Assembly (NCBI GenBank): GCA_020747065.1
Contig: JAGMVK010000004.1
Coordinates: 2,418,001-2,482,000 of the forward strand
Direction of reading: 5' to 3'
Source of the DNA: Cadophora sp. MPI-SDFR-AT-0126
Lineage: Eukaryota; Ascomycota; Leotiomycetes; Helotiales; Ploettnerulaceae
DNA: 64,000 nt
The translations under genes and the position numbers were made by a program. Numbering within the stretch: position 1 is the first letter of the stretch; each line of letters opens with the position of its first letter. This document shows positions 11,801-20,821 of this stretch, in pieces. Below the pieces are notes generated by a model. That model was given only the letters and a program-made list of their open reading frames with translations. It had not been told where the DNA came from and ran no database searches.

Positions 11801-12167
11801 AAAGGCGCTCGAGACGGCGGTCCGGTCGGCTTGATAAAAGGCATCGCGAAAGGCTGCGGCGGCCTCCTCACTCAACCTGCTCATGGTAATTTCTCCTCCT
11901 TCCCTACCCATCAAAGTCCCACAGGCAAACAAAACTTAGAGGCTGATTAAACCAGCTGTCTTCGGCATCGTCGCCTACCCAGCTCTAGGTCTCTACCGCA
12001 GCATGGACACGACTAAGGTGACGGGCGCTCAAGGCGATATCCTAAAGGCGCAGCAAGTGTATGGGACATATCTGGCGGAGAATAATGCGATGGATAAGGG
12101 AGAGGTAGATAAGGTTATTACGGAGTTCGAGGAGAAGTGGTTGAAAGTCAGGGAGCCCGGCCAGTGA
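8814..12167 (+). CDS. Sterol 3-beta-glucosyltransferase-like GT1 protein without PH/GRAM domains
   Basis: Transfers glucose from UDP-glucose to a sterol or similar lipid; cytosolic and membrane-associated by family. Eleven exons: 8814-9312, 9394-9558, 9608-9759, 9808-10166, 10218-10378, 10427-10687, 10737-10845, 10894-11244, 11296-11698, 11747-11885 and 11956-12167 (936 aa). The 51-nt intron at 11245-11295 is a multiple of three and would read through if retained. N-terminal about 170 residues are charged, coiled-coil-like and disordered. The GT fold starts with [19 protein letters not shown] and includes the UDP-sugar motif [19 protein letters not shown] with [13 protein letters not shown]. 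Unlike Atg26 there is no PH or GRAM domain. The last about 100 residues ([19 protein letters not shown], then [20 protein letters not shown]) resemble the glycine-proline repeats at the C-terminus of Vps13/Atg2. Confidence 0.88.
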
Positions 12168-12548
12168 ACTTCGGGATGCTGGCAAGTGCGGACTAGACTT
12201 CTACCTGAATGGGTCGACTAGAATATCGCTTTGTTTCATTGTAATGTTTTAGGATCGAGATACCAGGATTCGCCAATTAGTGTTTAGAAATTTTGATCAA
12301 CTTGATTGTTACTGACAGTGGCGGATTCTGTTCGCGTGGGACCAAAACCCTCCTTTCGCTTAGCATCGTGTTGATAATGTCTAAGTAAAGTCGGTGATGC
12401 AGAAAGAATCTTCAAATGGTCGACCATCCATTGATCAGGTGTTTCAGACGATGCGCTGATGGGAATGGGGCAGAACTGAATAAGCCCTTGAAAAAGACAA
12501 TGTTGTCTCCGTCTCTTGTGTTTTGCTTCCTGCATCTTCAGTCGTACC
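12168..12548. other. Convergent 3' region between sterol glucosyltransferase and fructosamine kinase
   Basis: Spacer between two genes ending toward each other. Nothing recognisable. Confidence 0.5.
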
Positions 12549-13864
12549 CTACGTTCCATCCCCGTACTTCTTGATCAGTTTTCTCATGATACTTTCAGCA
12601 CCACTCTTGTACCCACCTCCGAACATAGCGTAATGGTTGAGATGGTGGTACCTGCTTCGTATCCGTTTTTAACTCTCATCCTCCCTCGAGTCGCGGGATT
12701 GTCGCAAAGCGATGTCCACACTTTCACAATGATCACAGGAAACAGATGAAAACTCACAACTCGTACAGCACCCTCCTATCTTCCCACTCTGCCACCGGCT
12801 CATCCTTTCCCTTCACAGTCCAATACTCTTCATTGAACCCCGCACCAAATCCACCAAACATCCCCATAATCCCGAATTCATACTCGCTGTGAGCGTAACA
12901 TGCACTGGGATCAAATACAACTTCTTCAATGCCTCCGTCACTTCCAATTGTACCTTTGCCGCGATTGCCGCTCCAGAGATCCCCGTGTACGATGACTGGG
13001 ACGATGGGTGATCCGTCAGGTGATGTGAGGTGTCCGTCACGAAGGAGGCGGGGAGCTACGACGCTGGCTGTGGTTTCGACGAGTTGGGAGAGGGTGGGAT
13101 CACCACCTTGAGTTTTCTCTGCGCCTAGTGAATTTCAATAAGAGTAATATTGGATATACATGAACCATGTTGGTGTGTGGATCACGTAAAAATAACCTAC
13201 ATCTTAAAATATGTCTCAGCCTATTCTCCGCATAAAAATCCGCCCAACTCTCCTTGAAGCTATTGTCCTGCACTGTCTCACCACAGCACGTCGGGAACGG
13301 AAACCCAAACATAGGCTTATCATAGCCATCAGGAATAGGCGCTGGCGTGGAATGTAGCTTTGCGAGTTTGTGAGCTAAGGGGATGCCGGAGCCTGCTTTA
13401 GACGAGGATGGTGAGAGGTTGAGGAAGTCAGTTGCGAGGAAAGAGCCTGTTGTTGAGGAAAGTTGCCCATGCGCGAATGATTGCGGAATTAGTGTTGGTA
13501 CGATGTTGTGGATTGTGCTTAGAGATGCGTGCTCCCCTGTGTAGTGTTAGTGGTCTGGATATGTAAACATGTGATCAACATCTCTATGCCTCCTCCAAGA
13601 ACCAATATCACATTTGAATCTGGTGGATATCCGACGGCTACGATTACTTGAAACGAATTTTGAGAAGCAACACTCACCAGCAAACATCACCTCACTTCCC
13701 TTTCCACCAGTCTTCACAAAGTATAGTTTTTCTTTTCCATCACTTCCTCGGCTGCTTAGTTTGTAAGTCGAGGAGAACCCGCTGCCGCCATGAGAGGCAA
13801 GTGTGGTACTTTCCGCATCGAGGGACAGTGCTTTGAGAATTGCAGGGTCAATTTTAGGTGCCAT
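12549..13864 (-). CDS. Fructosamine/ketosamine-3-kinase family protein
   Basis: Phosphorylates sugar moieties of glycated proteins so that the adduct decays (deglycation), by homology to FN3K. Exons 13864-13678, 13536-13201, 13124-12758 and 12651-12549 (330 aa), all joined by GT-AG introns in frame. Kinase-like features are the ATP-loop region GGSGFSSTYKL, YFVKTGG with the likely catalytic lysine, GEHASLSTI, the catalytic VIVHGDLWSGNRG and the metal-binding FDPSACYAHSEYE. The final exon supplies HHLNHYAMFGGGYKSGA, typical of this family's C-terminus. An in-frame ATG at 13963 would add 33 residues; I prefer MAPKIDPAI at 13864, which is the usual family start. Confidence 0.9.
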
Positions 13865-14243
13865 GCTCGCCAAGTCAGAAAGTAAAGGATGAGAAGTTGA
13901 TTGTGAGGAGATGCCAGATGTTTGAACTGGGCTTGAGATGGGTGGCGTGACGTAATTGGACACACGTGATATTGCTGCCCAAGCGAGGGAAAAGGGCGAG
14001 CGAGATCTTTTGAGCCTCAGACGTTTGCAACGATAGCAATAGGTAAGCTATCAAAAGACAGTCACTCTCATTATCGTGTGCCAATATACACTCTCTGCCA
14101 TATGTACAACATAACGCTCGAATGATAGGAAGTCATCGTATCATGCCTGCCTTCAACTCCATAGCTCTGATTTCCATCAAGATATCCATCCAGCCCATGC
14201 TCATAAACAATGCAAAAACACGAAAACAGGATATGCTTCCTGA
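13865..14243. other. Spacer between fructosamine kinase and CENP-C
   Basis: 5' flank of the kinase gene and 3' flank of CENP-C, both on the minus strand. No further feature seen. Confidence 0.5.
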
Positions 14244-16433
14244 TTATTGACTTTCGCCTGCTCCAATGTCTTCCACGACTTCGCAACCTTGCGAGAAGAA
14301 TATCCTTGCTGGCTTGTCATAATCATTCTCAATACTATAAAAGTTCCCTGGTGGAGTCAGTAACTGGCAGAATTGATTCGAGTAAGACACATCCTTACCT
14401 CTGGGGACCTGCCACATTCCACCCTTTCCGATACTGAAGACATTATCATTCACCGTAACCTGAACTCTCCCGTAAAACACGAAAAAGACCATTTGCATCT
14501 TCCTCGAGTTCTTGGACTTCTTCATGGAATGCGCGGGAAGATCGACCATTCCAGATCCGAAGAAGGGGAGTGTCAGAGTTTTGGCAAAGCGAAACGAAGC
14601 GTGCGGAATATCGCGAGTGATGATTGCTGCAGCTGACAATGCAATTTCCTCTTGGATCTCCTCTTGCTGTGATCCACTCGGGTCCTCTGGATCCCAATTT
14701 TTGACTTCGCCAAATATGCGGCCGGGCTCCAGTTCCCAAGGCTCCATATTGATGTCCTCTTCCTCGGATTCGGATTCTGCGCTTTGCTTCTTCGATTTCG
14801 GCGCTTTTGATTTACTTCTCGCTACCTTACGCTTTGGTTGGTGTACTTCATCAGCTCGAACGACTTCCTTGATTCTAGGCAGAACAAATTTGCCCACGCC
14901 ATCTTCGTTCTCATCCTCGGAGTATTCTATCCTCTCATTTTTCCAATAAGCGACTGGCTTTATGGAATTCCGACCTGAACGTGTCTGCTGGAAACCGGAG
15001 CCTTCCATCGGCGTTTCCCTTCGGAGAATGAACAGTCCACGGTTGTTCCTGGGCATCGGTGGGCCGCGCTGAACTTGTGGCGAATCTCCTTCTTCGATGG
15101 TGGCTAGCTTTGGCTTCCGAGCAGGACCCTTAGCTTTAGCCTTCGCTGGCTTGGTTGGCTCTTCCGCAGGTGCCTTGTCCTTAGCCTTAGAATTCTTGAT
15201 GCTTGCATCCTTTGCCGAATTCTTTGGCCGACCCGTTGCCTTGACAGCCTCAGCCTGGGTAATGTCAAGGGAACGTCGCGTCCTCTTCTTGGGTCTCCCC
15301 TCTGGTGCCTCTTCTGGCTCTTGCTCTGGTTCCTCTGCTACATCTGCCACCTCAGACACGTCTGGCTCGACAGCCTTCTTCGGCCTTCCCATCTTGCGTT
15401 TTGGTGACTTGGGAGCGTCAAGTGATGGTCGACCACGCTTCTTGGGCAGCACCGCTTCAGGTTCCTCGGCAGCTTCTTCATTGACTGCTTCCAGTGCAGC
15501 CCGTCTAGGTCTGCCACGTTTCGCAGCAGGCGCAGAGACTTCGACAGCCTTCTGCTTGCCCTTTGACTTCTTCGTAGGTTGTGGTTCAGGCTCTGGCTCT
15601 TCACTTTCTTCCCGCTCTACTTCTGGAGCCTCGTCCTCGCCTCCGTCGACAATTTGGAACGAGTCTCCTTCATTCACGAACCCAATATCCTCTAGTCCAG
15701 TATCGTCTCTATCATCGGCGACGTTGTCGGACGAGACGTGCCTGAATGGTGCAAGTAGCTGACTATTCGTAAGTTTCGCTGCACTCCTCGCTGGCAGCTC
15801 TGAGGTTGCCCGCTTCTGTGGCGATCCGTTCGTCATTGCGCCGCCTCCATTACTCTCAAAGCTGGTATTTGAGAAGTCCAACCTTCTGCGGACTGAAGCG
15901 GAGGTCGTAACCACTCTAGGTTCCACAATCGAACCACGGATTGGTGAGGAAACTGGTCCAAGAGAAGGATTTCTCCGTGCGGGTGATTTGAGATATGTTT
16001 TGATAGGTGACTTGGATCGTGGAAGAGGTAGTCGCGCACTTGTACGTTTCCGTTCCGTAAGTACATCTGCAGGTTCGGGGATAGTGCCTATCGCAAGGTC
16101 AGTACTGGCAGATTCTTGATTTTGAAGTAAACATACTCTCGTCAACATCCATGTCTGCCTCACTCGATATCGTCTTATCTGCATTCTTACGGTTGCCATT
16201 CACACGTCGCACCGATGTTTCCTTAGGCTTCTCAGGGGAGGAGAATAAATGGTCCATCGGCTCCAATCCATTTTCATCTCGAACGCCAGTGTCAGGGACT
16301 GTGAGACCTGTTTTCCTATGCAACGTCAGACGTATTCGCAGATTGATTTAAGGACTCCTCACCGCCCTCTCGTTCCCAAGTCGAAAAGATACTGATTGTC
16401 AGTACCCTTGCGCCGTGCTCCTTCCGCTGCCAT
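14244..16433 (-). CDS. MIF2: Centromere protein C (CENP-C/Mif2) with cupin dimerisation domain
   Basis: Inner-kinetochore protein that binds CENP-A nucleosomes and recruits the outer kinetochore. Exons 16433-16363, 16315-16137, 16087-14400 and 14348-14244 (680 aa). The extreme N-terminus (DNQYLFDLGTRGRKTGL) is the Mif2 N-terminal Mis12-binding type. The middle is long and charged, with five GRP-centred AT-hook-like cores (KRGRPRRA, KKRGRPS, KMGRPKK, EGRPKKRTR and TGRPKN). The CENP-C motif RSGRNSIKPVAYW follows, with the key Arg, Pro and Trp. The C-terminal cupin includes FFVFYGRVQVTVND, WQVPRG and NFYSIENDYDKPARIFF. The last intron (14349-14399, 51 nt) is in frame and without a stop, so retention would add 17 residues; splicing rebuilds the conserved RGNFYSIEN. 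Confidence 0.93.
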
Positions 16434-17153
16434 CTCCGAATGTGACGCGCCTACAGTCGCGCGAGAGCTAGGGGATCGCGGATATTTGTAGAGGAGGCTG
16501 TTGTGTATTCTGAGACGATGCCAGACGTGGGAGATACATGCAAAAATTCAAGCAAGAAGTCAGCTGTGAGGAATGCGAATTGGGGATGTTGTTGATGTGG
16601 GGTGTCAATCGCAACAATGAAATCTGGTCGCGATTGTAAAAACAAGGTGGGCCGTGCACTAGGACGCGTTTCTTGACTTGGTCATTATTTCTGGAGGCCC
16701 TATCCGCAACCTAACATCAGGGGCAGAACATTACATCTATGTTACCGAAGCTACTCAACACCGACGTGTCGGCTTGGATTGTCTGTCTTATACAGGTGGT
16801 GATACCATGTGTATCGATTCCATAAGAGATGCCCATCCAGAAACTCCAAATCATCCTTGACCTCGGAATTGGCTGTTGCACAACTTCCTTCAATTATCTT
16901 GAATTGCTAAAATGGGTACATGCTTTGCCCTGTTTTGCTTCCTCTCCAATGATTCAGTCGTATTTCGCATTCTTACCTGTCACTTCAATGCAGTAGCTGC
17001 GTGACATGCTACGTCTTGATGGCCGAGCGAGTGCTATAAATATGGGAAGTCTATTCTGTTAGACCTGCCACTCCCTCAACTCAAGGAACCGATATAAAAT
17101 ACTTTTTTTTTTTCTTTTCAAGTCTTTCATTGTCTATTCCAAGCTATTCTAAC
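16434..17153. other. Divergent promoter region between CENP-C and ferric reductase
   Basis: 720 nt shared by two divergent genes. Contains TATAAATA at 17035-17042 on the plus strand and a T-rich tract just before the reductase leader. Short open frames have no domain. Confidence 0.5.
17035..17042 (+). promoter_or_regulatory. TATA box of the ferric reductase gene
   Basis: TATAAATA about 112 nt upstream of the ATG at 17154. Position fits the gene; no experimental support. Confidence 0.5.
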
Positions 17154-19231
17154 ATGGATATGCCCGTGGCTGCTGAATCGCTCCCAGTCATGCCCCTCAT
17201 GTCAGATCTTCCCATTACAGACCCTAAGTGCATCAATGAATCCTGTACAGCTTTCTATGCTGCTCTGAATGCAAGCCAGACAGCCGTCCCATTTGGCAGT
17301 TTGGCCAGCCATGCACATTGGATGATATGGTGCTTCATGGCAATCATCGGTGTCTGCACTTTGGCACACGCATATCAAGTCTTCAAAGACCGATCAGAAC
17401 ATCATCGAAATTCCCAGAGTCGGCCCTCGTTGCCGCAAAAAATTATAGCTCTTGCACGCTGCATCTCGCACGGTCATATCAGTGGCTACCTGCCAGTGTG
17501 GTTCGGGTTGCCTCCGAATGGCACACTTATCCTTCTGCTCCCGTTGGTTGTTTTCGCAACCACCTTGTCATTTGGGGTCATGCGATACTACAGAGAACAC
17601 TATGGGTCAGTAAGCCGTCGGTCCTGAAAGCTTCATGCCAGCCCTGAAGACTCCTTGCCGTCTTTCAAGATCTTCGCTGATCATCATGTAGATATGGCTC
17701 CCCACCACTGGCGATCCAGACAGGTTTCATGTCAGTGGAATGTGTCCCTTTTCTCGTTGCCCTGGCTGGAAAGGCAAACATCATTAGTCTCTTGACGGGA
17801 ATTAGCTACGAGAGACTCAACGTTTTCCATCGCTTCGGCGCTTGGGTCGCATTTGGCCTTACTTGGTGTCATGCCATACCGTTTTTCTGGATTTCGTTCA
17901 TTGATGGCGGGTTCGAAAATGTAAAAGTTCGGTTCTTTGGGAACAGGCGGGACGACTGAGATTAGTCTAAGATGTGTTTGCTGAGATTTTGTAGCTGACA
18001 ACTGATGTAATGGGGTGGTGTCCCGCCATTGATCATCTTGTTTTTACTGTGCATTCTCTCTCTCCCAATCATCCGGCATAATTTCTACAAGTCATTCTTC
18101 ATGTCGCACATCGTCTTAGCCATCACTTACTTAGGACTACTATTCTGGCACGCCGGGAATATCCTGGATTCCTGGACATGCCTCAGGGCAACACTCGGCC
18201 TGTGGCTAGCAAGTTGGATAGCCAGAGCGTTCTGGTACAACCAACCCACCAAGATCAGGATTAAGTGGCTTGTCATCTCCGCAGCAATACTCACCGAGCT
18301 TCCAGGACAAATGACCCGACTTGAAATGAAGGCACCAAGAGGATTCAAGTTTTCACCAGCACAGCACTGCTTTCTACGCTTCCCTTCGATTTCCCTCACA
18401 GACAATCACCCATTCACAATCGTATTCGCGCCTGTTCCATCAACAAGAGACTTCCACGGCCGTGAGTACCAGCAGGCCCTGGTCTTTCTAGCAAAATCGC
18501 GAGATGGATTCACGAAAAGATTAACCAAGTACTGCGCTTCTCATCCAAGCCAAAGGGTTCCAAGATGGATCGGAGGCCCGTACGGAGGAGTCTGCCGCCC
18601 CATAGAACGTATCTTCGACACTTTAATCCTCGTTGCAGGTGGAACCGGAATTACAGCTTGCCTCGCATGGGTGGACTTTGTCACGAGTAAAGCTGAGGAT
18701 ATAAGATGCCGAGACGTTGTCCTGATTTGGGTGATGAGAGAACGAGAACATGCTGCTTGGGCAGAGCCGACGTTGGAGATGGTCAATACCAGAACTCGAA
18801 GTCCAGTTCTTGATAAGACTCGATTCTTCTTGATTTCGGCTTCTGCACTTGCTGAAACGCCTAAGATGGAGGAGGGCAAAACGATAGTCAATCTATCGTG
18901 GAATGCTTCGGATATGCAGGCAGCCGCACAAATTATGCTATTCACGAATGGCCGGGCATCTATCGAGGCTGTTACAGAAGAGGAAATCACAGAAGGGAAG
19001 AATTTTGTGTTTGGATGTGGACCGGAGAGTCTGAGGTTTGATATAGCGAGCGCGTGTTCCCGGGCTCAGAAGAGAGTGGTAAGGGGAGAGATCCAGGTGT
19101 CAGATTTACATCTGGAGGCTTTGGGGTGGTACATCAGTACAGGGATTCTTTCCCTTATCACGTTCAGAATGAATGATATACGAGACATGCCGACCGTCAT
19201 CCAATGCAGACAACATTTTTGCCATTGTTGA
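17154..19231 (+). CDS. Ferric-chelate reductase (FRE family), one apparent frameshift
   Basis: Plasma-membrane flavocytochrome that reduces Fe(III) or Cu(II) for uptake. Exons 17154-17605, 17692-17920 and 17995-19231. Several membrane segments precede the haem histidines in FHRFGAWVAFGLTWCHAIPFFW (spaced His) and in SHIVLAITYLGLLFWHAG. FAD-binding is DNHPFTIVFAP; NAD(P)H-binding is VAGGTGITACLAW, with the C-terminal FGCGPESL. The exon 2-3 join is phase 0 and gives FEN then LTTDVM, after which one base too many in the GGGG run at 18012-18015 throws the frame out; dropping it yields MGGVPPLIILF. The total is correspondingly one base over a multiple of three. Either a lesion or a sequencing error. 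The C-terminal about 30 residues after LEALGW exceed the usual family end. Confidence 0.85.
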
Positions 19232-19384
19232 CTTCCCGCTCGCCTGAAGTTCATAAAGGGGCAAGATTAGGCGAGGTGGGTCCAAAGCTTTTCACGTCGC
19301 GTCTCCCGACCTCGAGCGCGTCAAACTTACAAAGTCAACTCATCATAACCACCAACTCCAATTGCAACACCACAACATCTCGAA

Positions 19385-20491
19385 ATGGCAGACTCCCAGA
19401 TGGAAGATGAGATTACGCTCGAAACGCCAGCAGCAGAAGTGTTCATCGCACCCTCTATAAACCCCTCCCTCCTCTTCGCCGGCGCATCCTACACGCACTT
19501 CTCCCCCGTCCCACCCTCTCTCCTCCCAACACCCTCATCACCCTCCTCATCACCCTCCGAATCCACAACAACACAAACACCCAAACCAGAACCCGGCCCT
19601 CCCTGCGCGCTCGGCGTCGATGAAGCCGGGCGCGGGCCAGTCCTAGGTCCCATGGTCTACGGACTCTTCTACCTCCCGCTCCCCCTCTCCGACCCTCTAC
19701 TGAGAAATACCCACCACTTCGATGACAGCAAAGTACTCACGCCCACCGTGCGCTCCTCGCTCATGGAAACCCTCTGCACTTCCGGCACAGACCTTTTCAC
19801 CCGGTGCGGCTGGGCCGTCGAAGTCATGTCGGCGCGGGACATCGGCGCCAATATGATGAAGCCCTCCGCAACCTACAACCTCAATGCCCAAGCCATGGAC
19901 GCGACGATTGCGCTGATCAAAGGCGTGTACGAGCGCGGCGTTAACGTGAAAGAGATTTATATCGATACGATCGGCCAGCCTGGCCCGTATCAGACGAGGT
20001 TGGAGAGGGTGTTCCCCACGGCGAAAGTTACGGTAGCGAAGAAAGCCGATAGTCTGTACCCGTGTGTGAGCGCGGCGAGTGTTTGCGCGAAGGTTACGCG
20101 GGATGCGTGTTTGGAGGTGCTGTATGAGAGTTATGCTGCGAAAGCTGATGAGGAAGATGGTGAGGATGAGGAGATGTCAGGGACGAAGCCAGCAAAAGCC
20201 GCGGAAGAAGCTTCATGGGGCTCAGGATACCCTTCAGATGCACGCTGTACGTCCTGGTTGAAACGGAATATGGATCCTGTTTTTGGATGGGGGCCAGAGT
20301 GTCGGTTCAGTTGGGGCACAGCGAAGGACATGTTGGATGCTAAAGGTGTAGCGGCCAAGGTGGAGTGGCCGGTTGAAGATGATGACGAGATCAGTCGGTT
20401 GACGGATTATTTTAGTGCAGGGAAAGAGAAAGAAGGGGTTGATGAGCTGGGCAATTGGTTTGGGAGGCCCGTTGGTGCGGAGGTCTTTTGA
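19385..20491 (+). CDS. RNH201: Ribonuclease H2 catalytic subunit A
   Basis: Nicks DNA 5' of embedded ribonucleotides and degrades RNA-DNA hybrids in the nucleus. Single exon, 368 aa, starting at the ATG at 19385. The catalytic core starts with LGVDEAGRGPVLGPMVYG, giving the Asp-Glu pair, then DDSKVLTPTVR, the third acidic residue in YIDTIGQPGPYQ, and KADSLYPCVSAASVCAKVTRD with the SAAS-x-x-AK loop. The first about 75 residues are Ser/Pro/Thr-rich and look disordered. A Glu/Asp-rich insertion (around DEEDGEDEEMSG) precedes the C-terminal helix. The gene starts only 153 nt after the ferric reductase stop, on the same strand. Confidence 0.95.
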   Translation: MADSQMEDEITLETPAAEVFIAPSINPSLLFAGASYTHFSPVPPSLLPTPSSPSSSPSESTTTQTPKPEPGPPCALGVDEAGRGPVLGPMVYGLFYLPLPLSDPLLRNTHHFDDSKVLTPTVRSSLMETLCTSGTDLFTRCGWAVEVMSARDIGANMMKPSATYNLNAQAMDATIALIKGVYERGVNVKEIYIDTIGQPGPYQTRLERVFPTAKVTVAKKADSLYPCVSAASVCAKVTRDACLEVLYESYAAKADEEDGEDEEMSGTKPAKAAEEASWGSGYPSDARCTSWLKRNMDPVFGWGPECRFSWGTAKDMLDAKGVAAKVEWPVEDDDEISRLTDYFSAGKEKEGVDELGNWFGRPVGAEVF

Positions 20492-20821
20492 GGACTTTTC
20501 TTATTGGAAGAGAATACGGCATTGGAATGGCGTGTCGGCGTTGGATATTGGTCCAGGATGGCCCTCACTCAAATTTGTATTTGCAATGATAGACTATTGC
20601 TTCAATGAAATCGCCGAAAAGTAAGTGTGGATGAAGTGGTTATATTTCATCGTCATAGATCATTATTACACCCACCACCGTACCAATCCTACCCTAAAAT
20701 ACACGCCTGGCCGTGGACACTTAAAAGAGAGGCCGATTCATCCCAGCCTCACAAAGGAATCCATGCCGTCCGGATCTACAATCTACAACAAGAAGAACCC
20801 AGAAGCTGAGAAAGCGTCAAC
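20492..20821. other. Convergent 3' region between RNase H2A and SEY1
   Basis: Spacer between convergent genes, containing their 3' flanks. No further feature seen. Confidence 0.5.

Noticed and set aside
15097..15762. Plus-strand open frame of 221 codons
   Set aside because: Antisense to the CENP-C coding exon; Ser/Gly/Ala-rich composition mirrors the charged sense repeats.
3..19231. Idea of a secondary-metabolite cluster (oxygenase, amidase, glucosyltransferase, reductase)
   Set aside because: No backbone synthase or cluster regulator, and tRNA, CENP-C and RNase H2 genes are interspersed; each enzyme has a general metabolic explanation.
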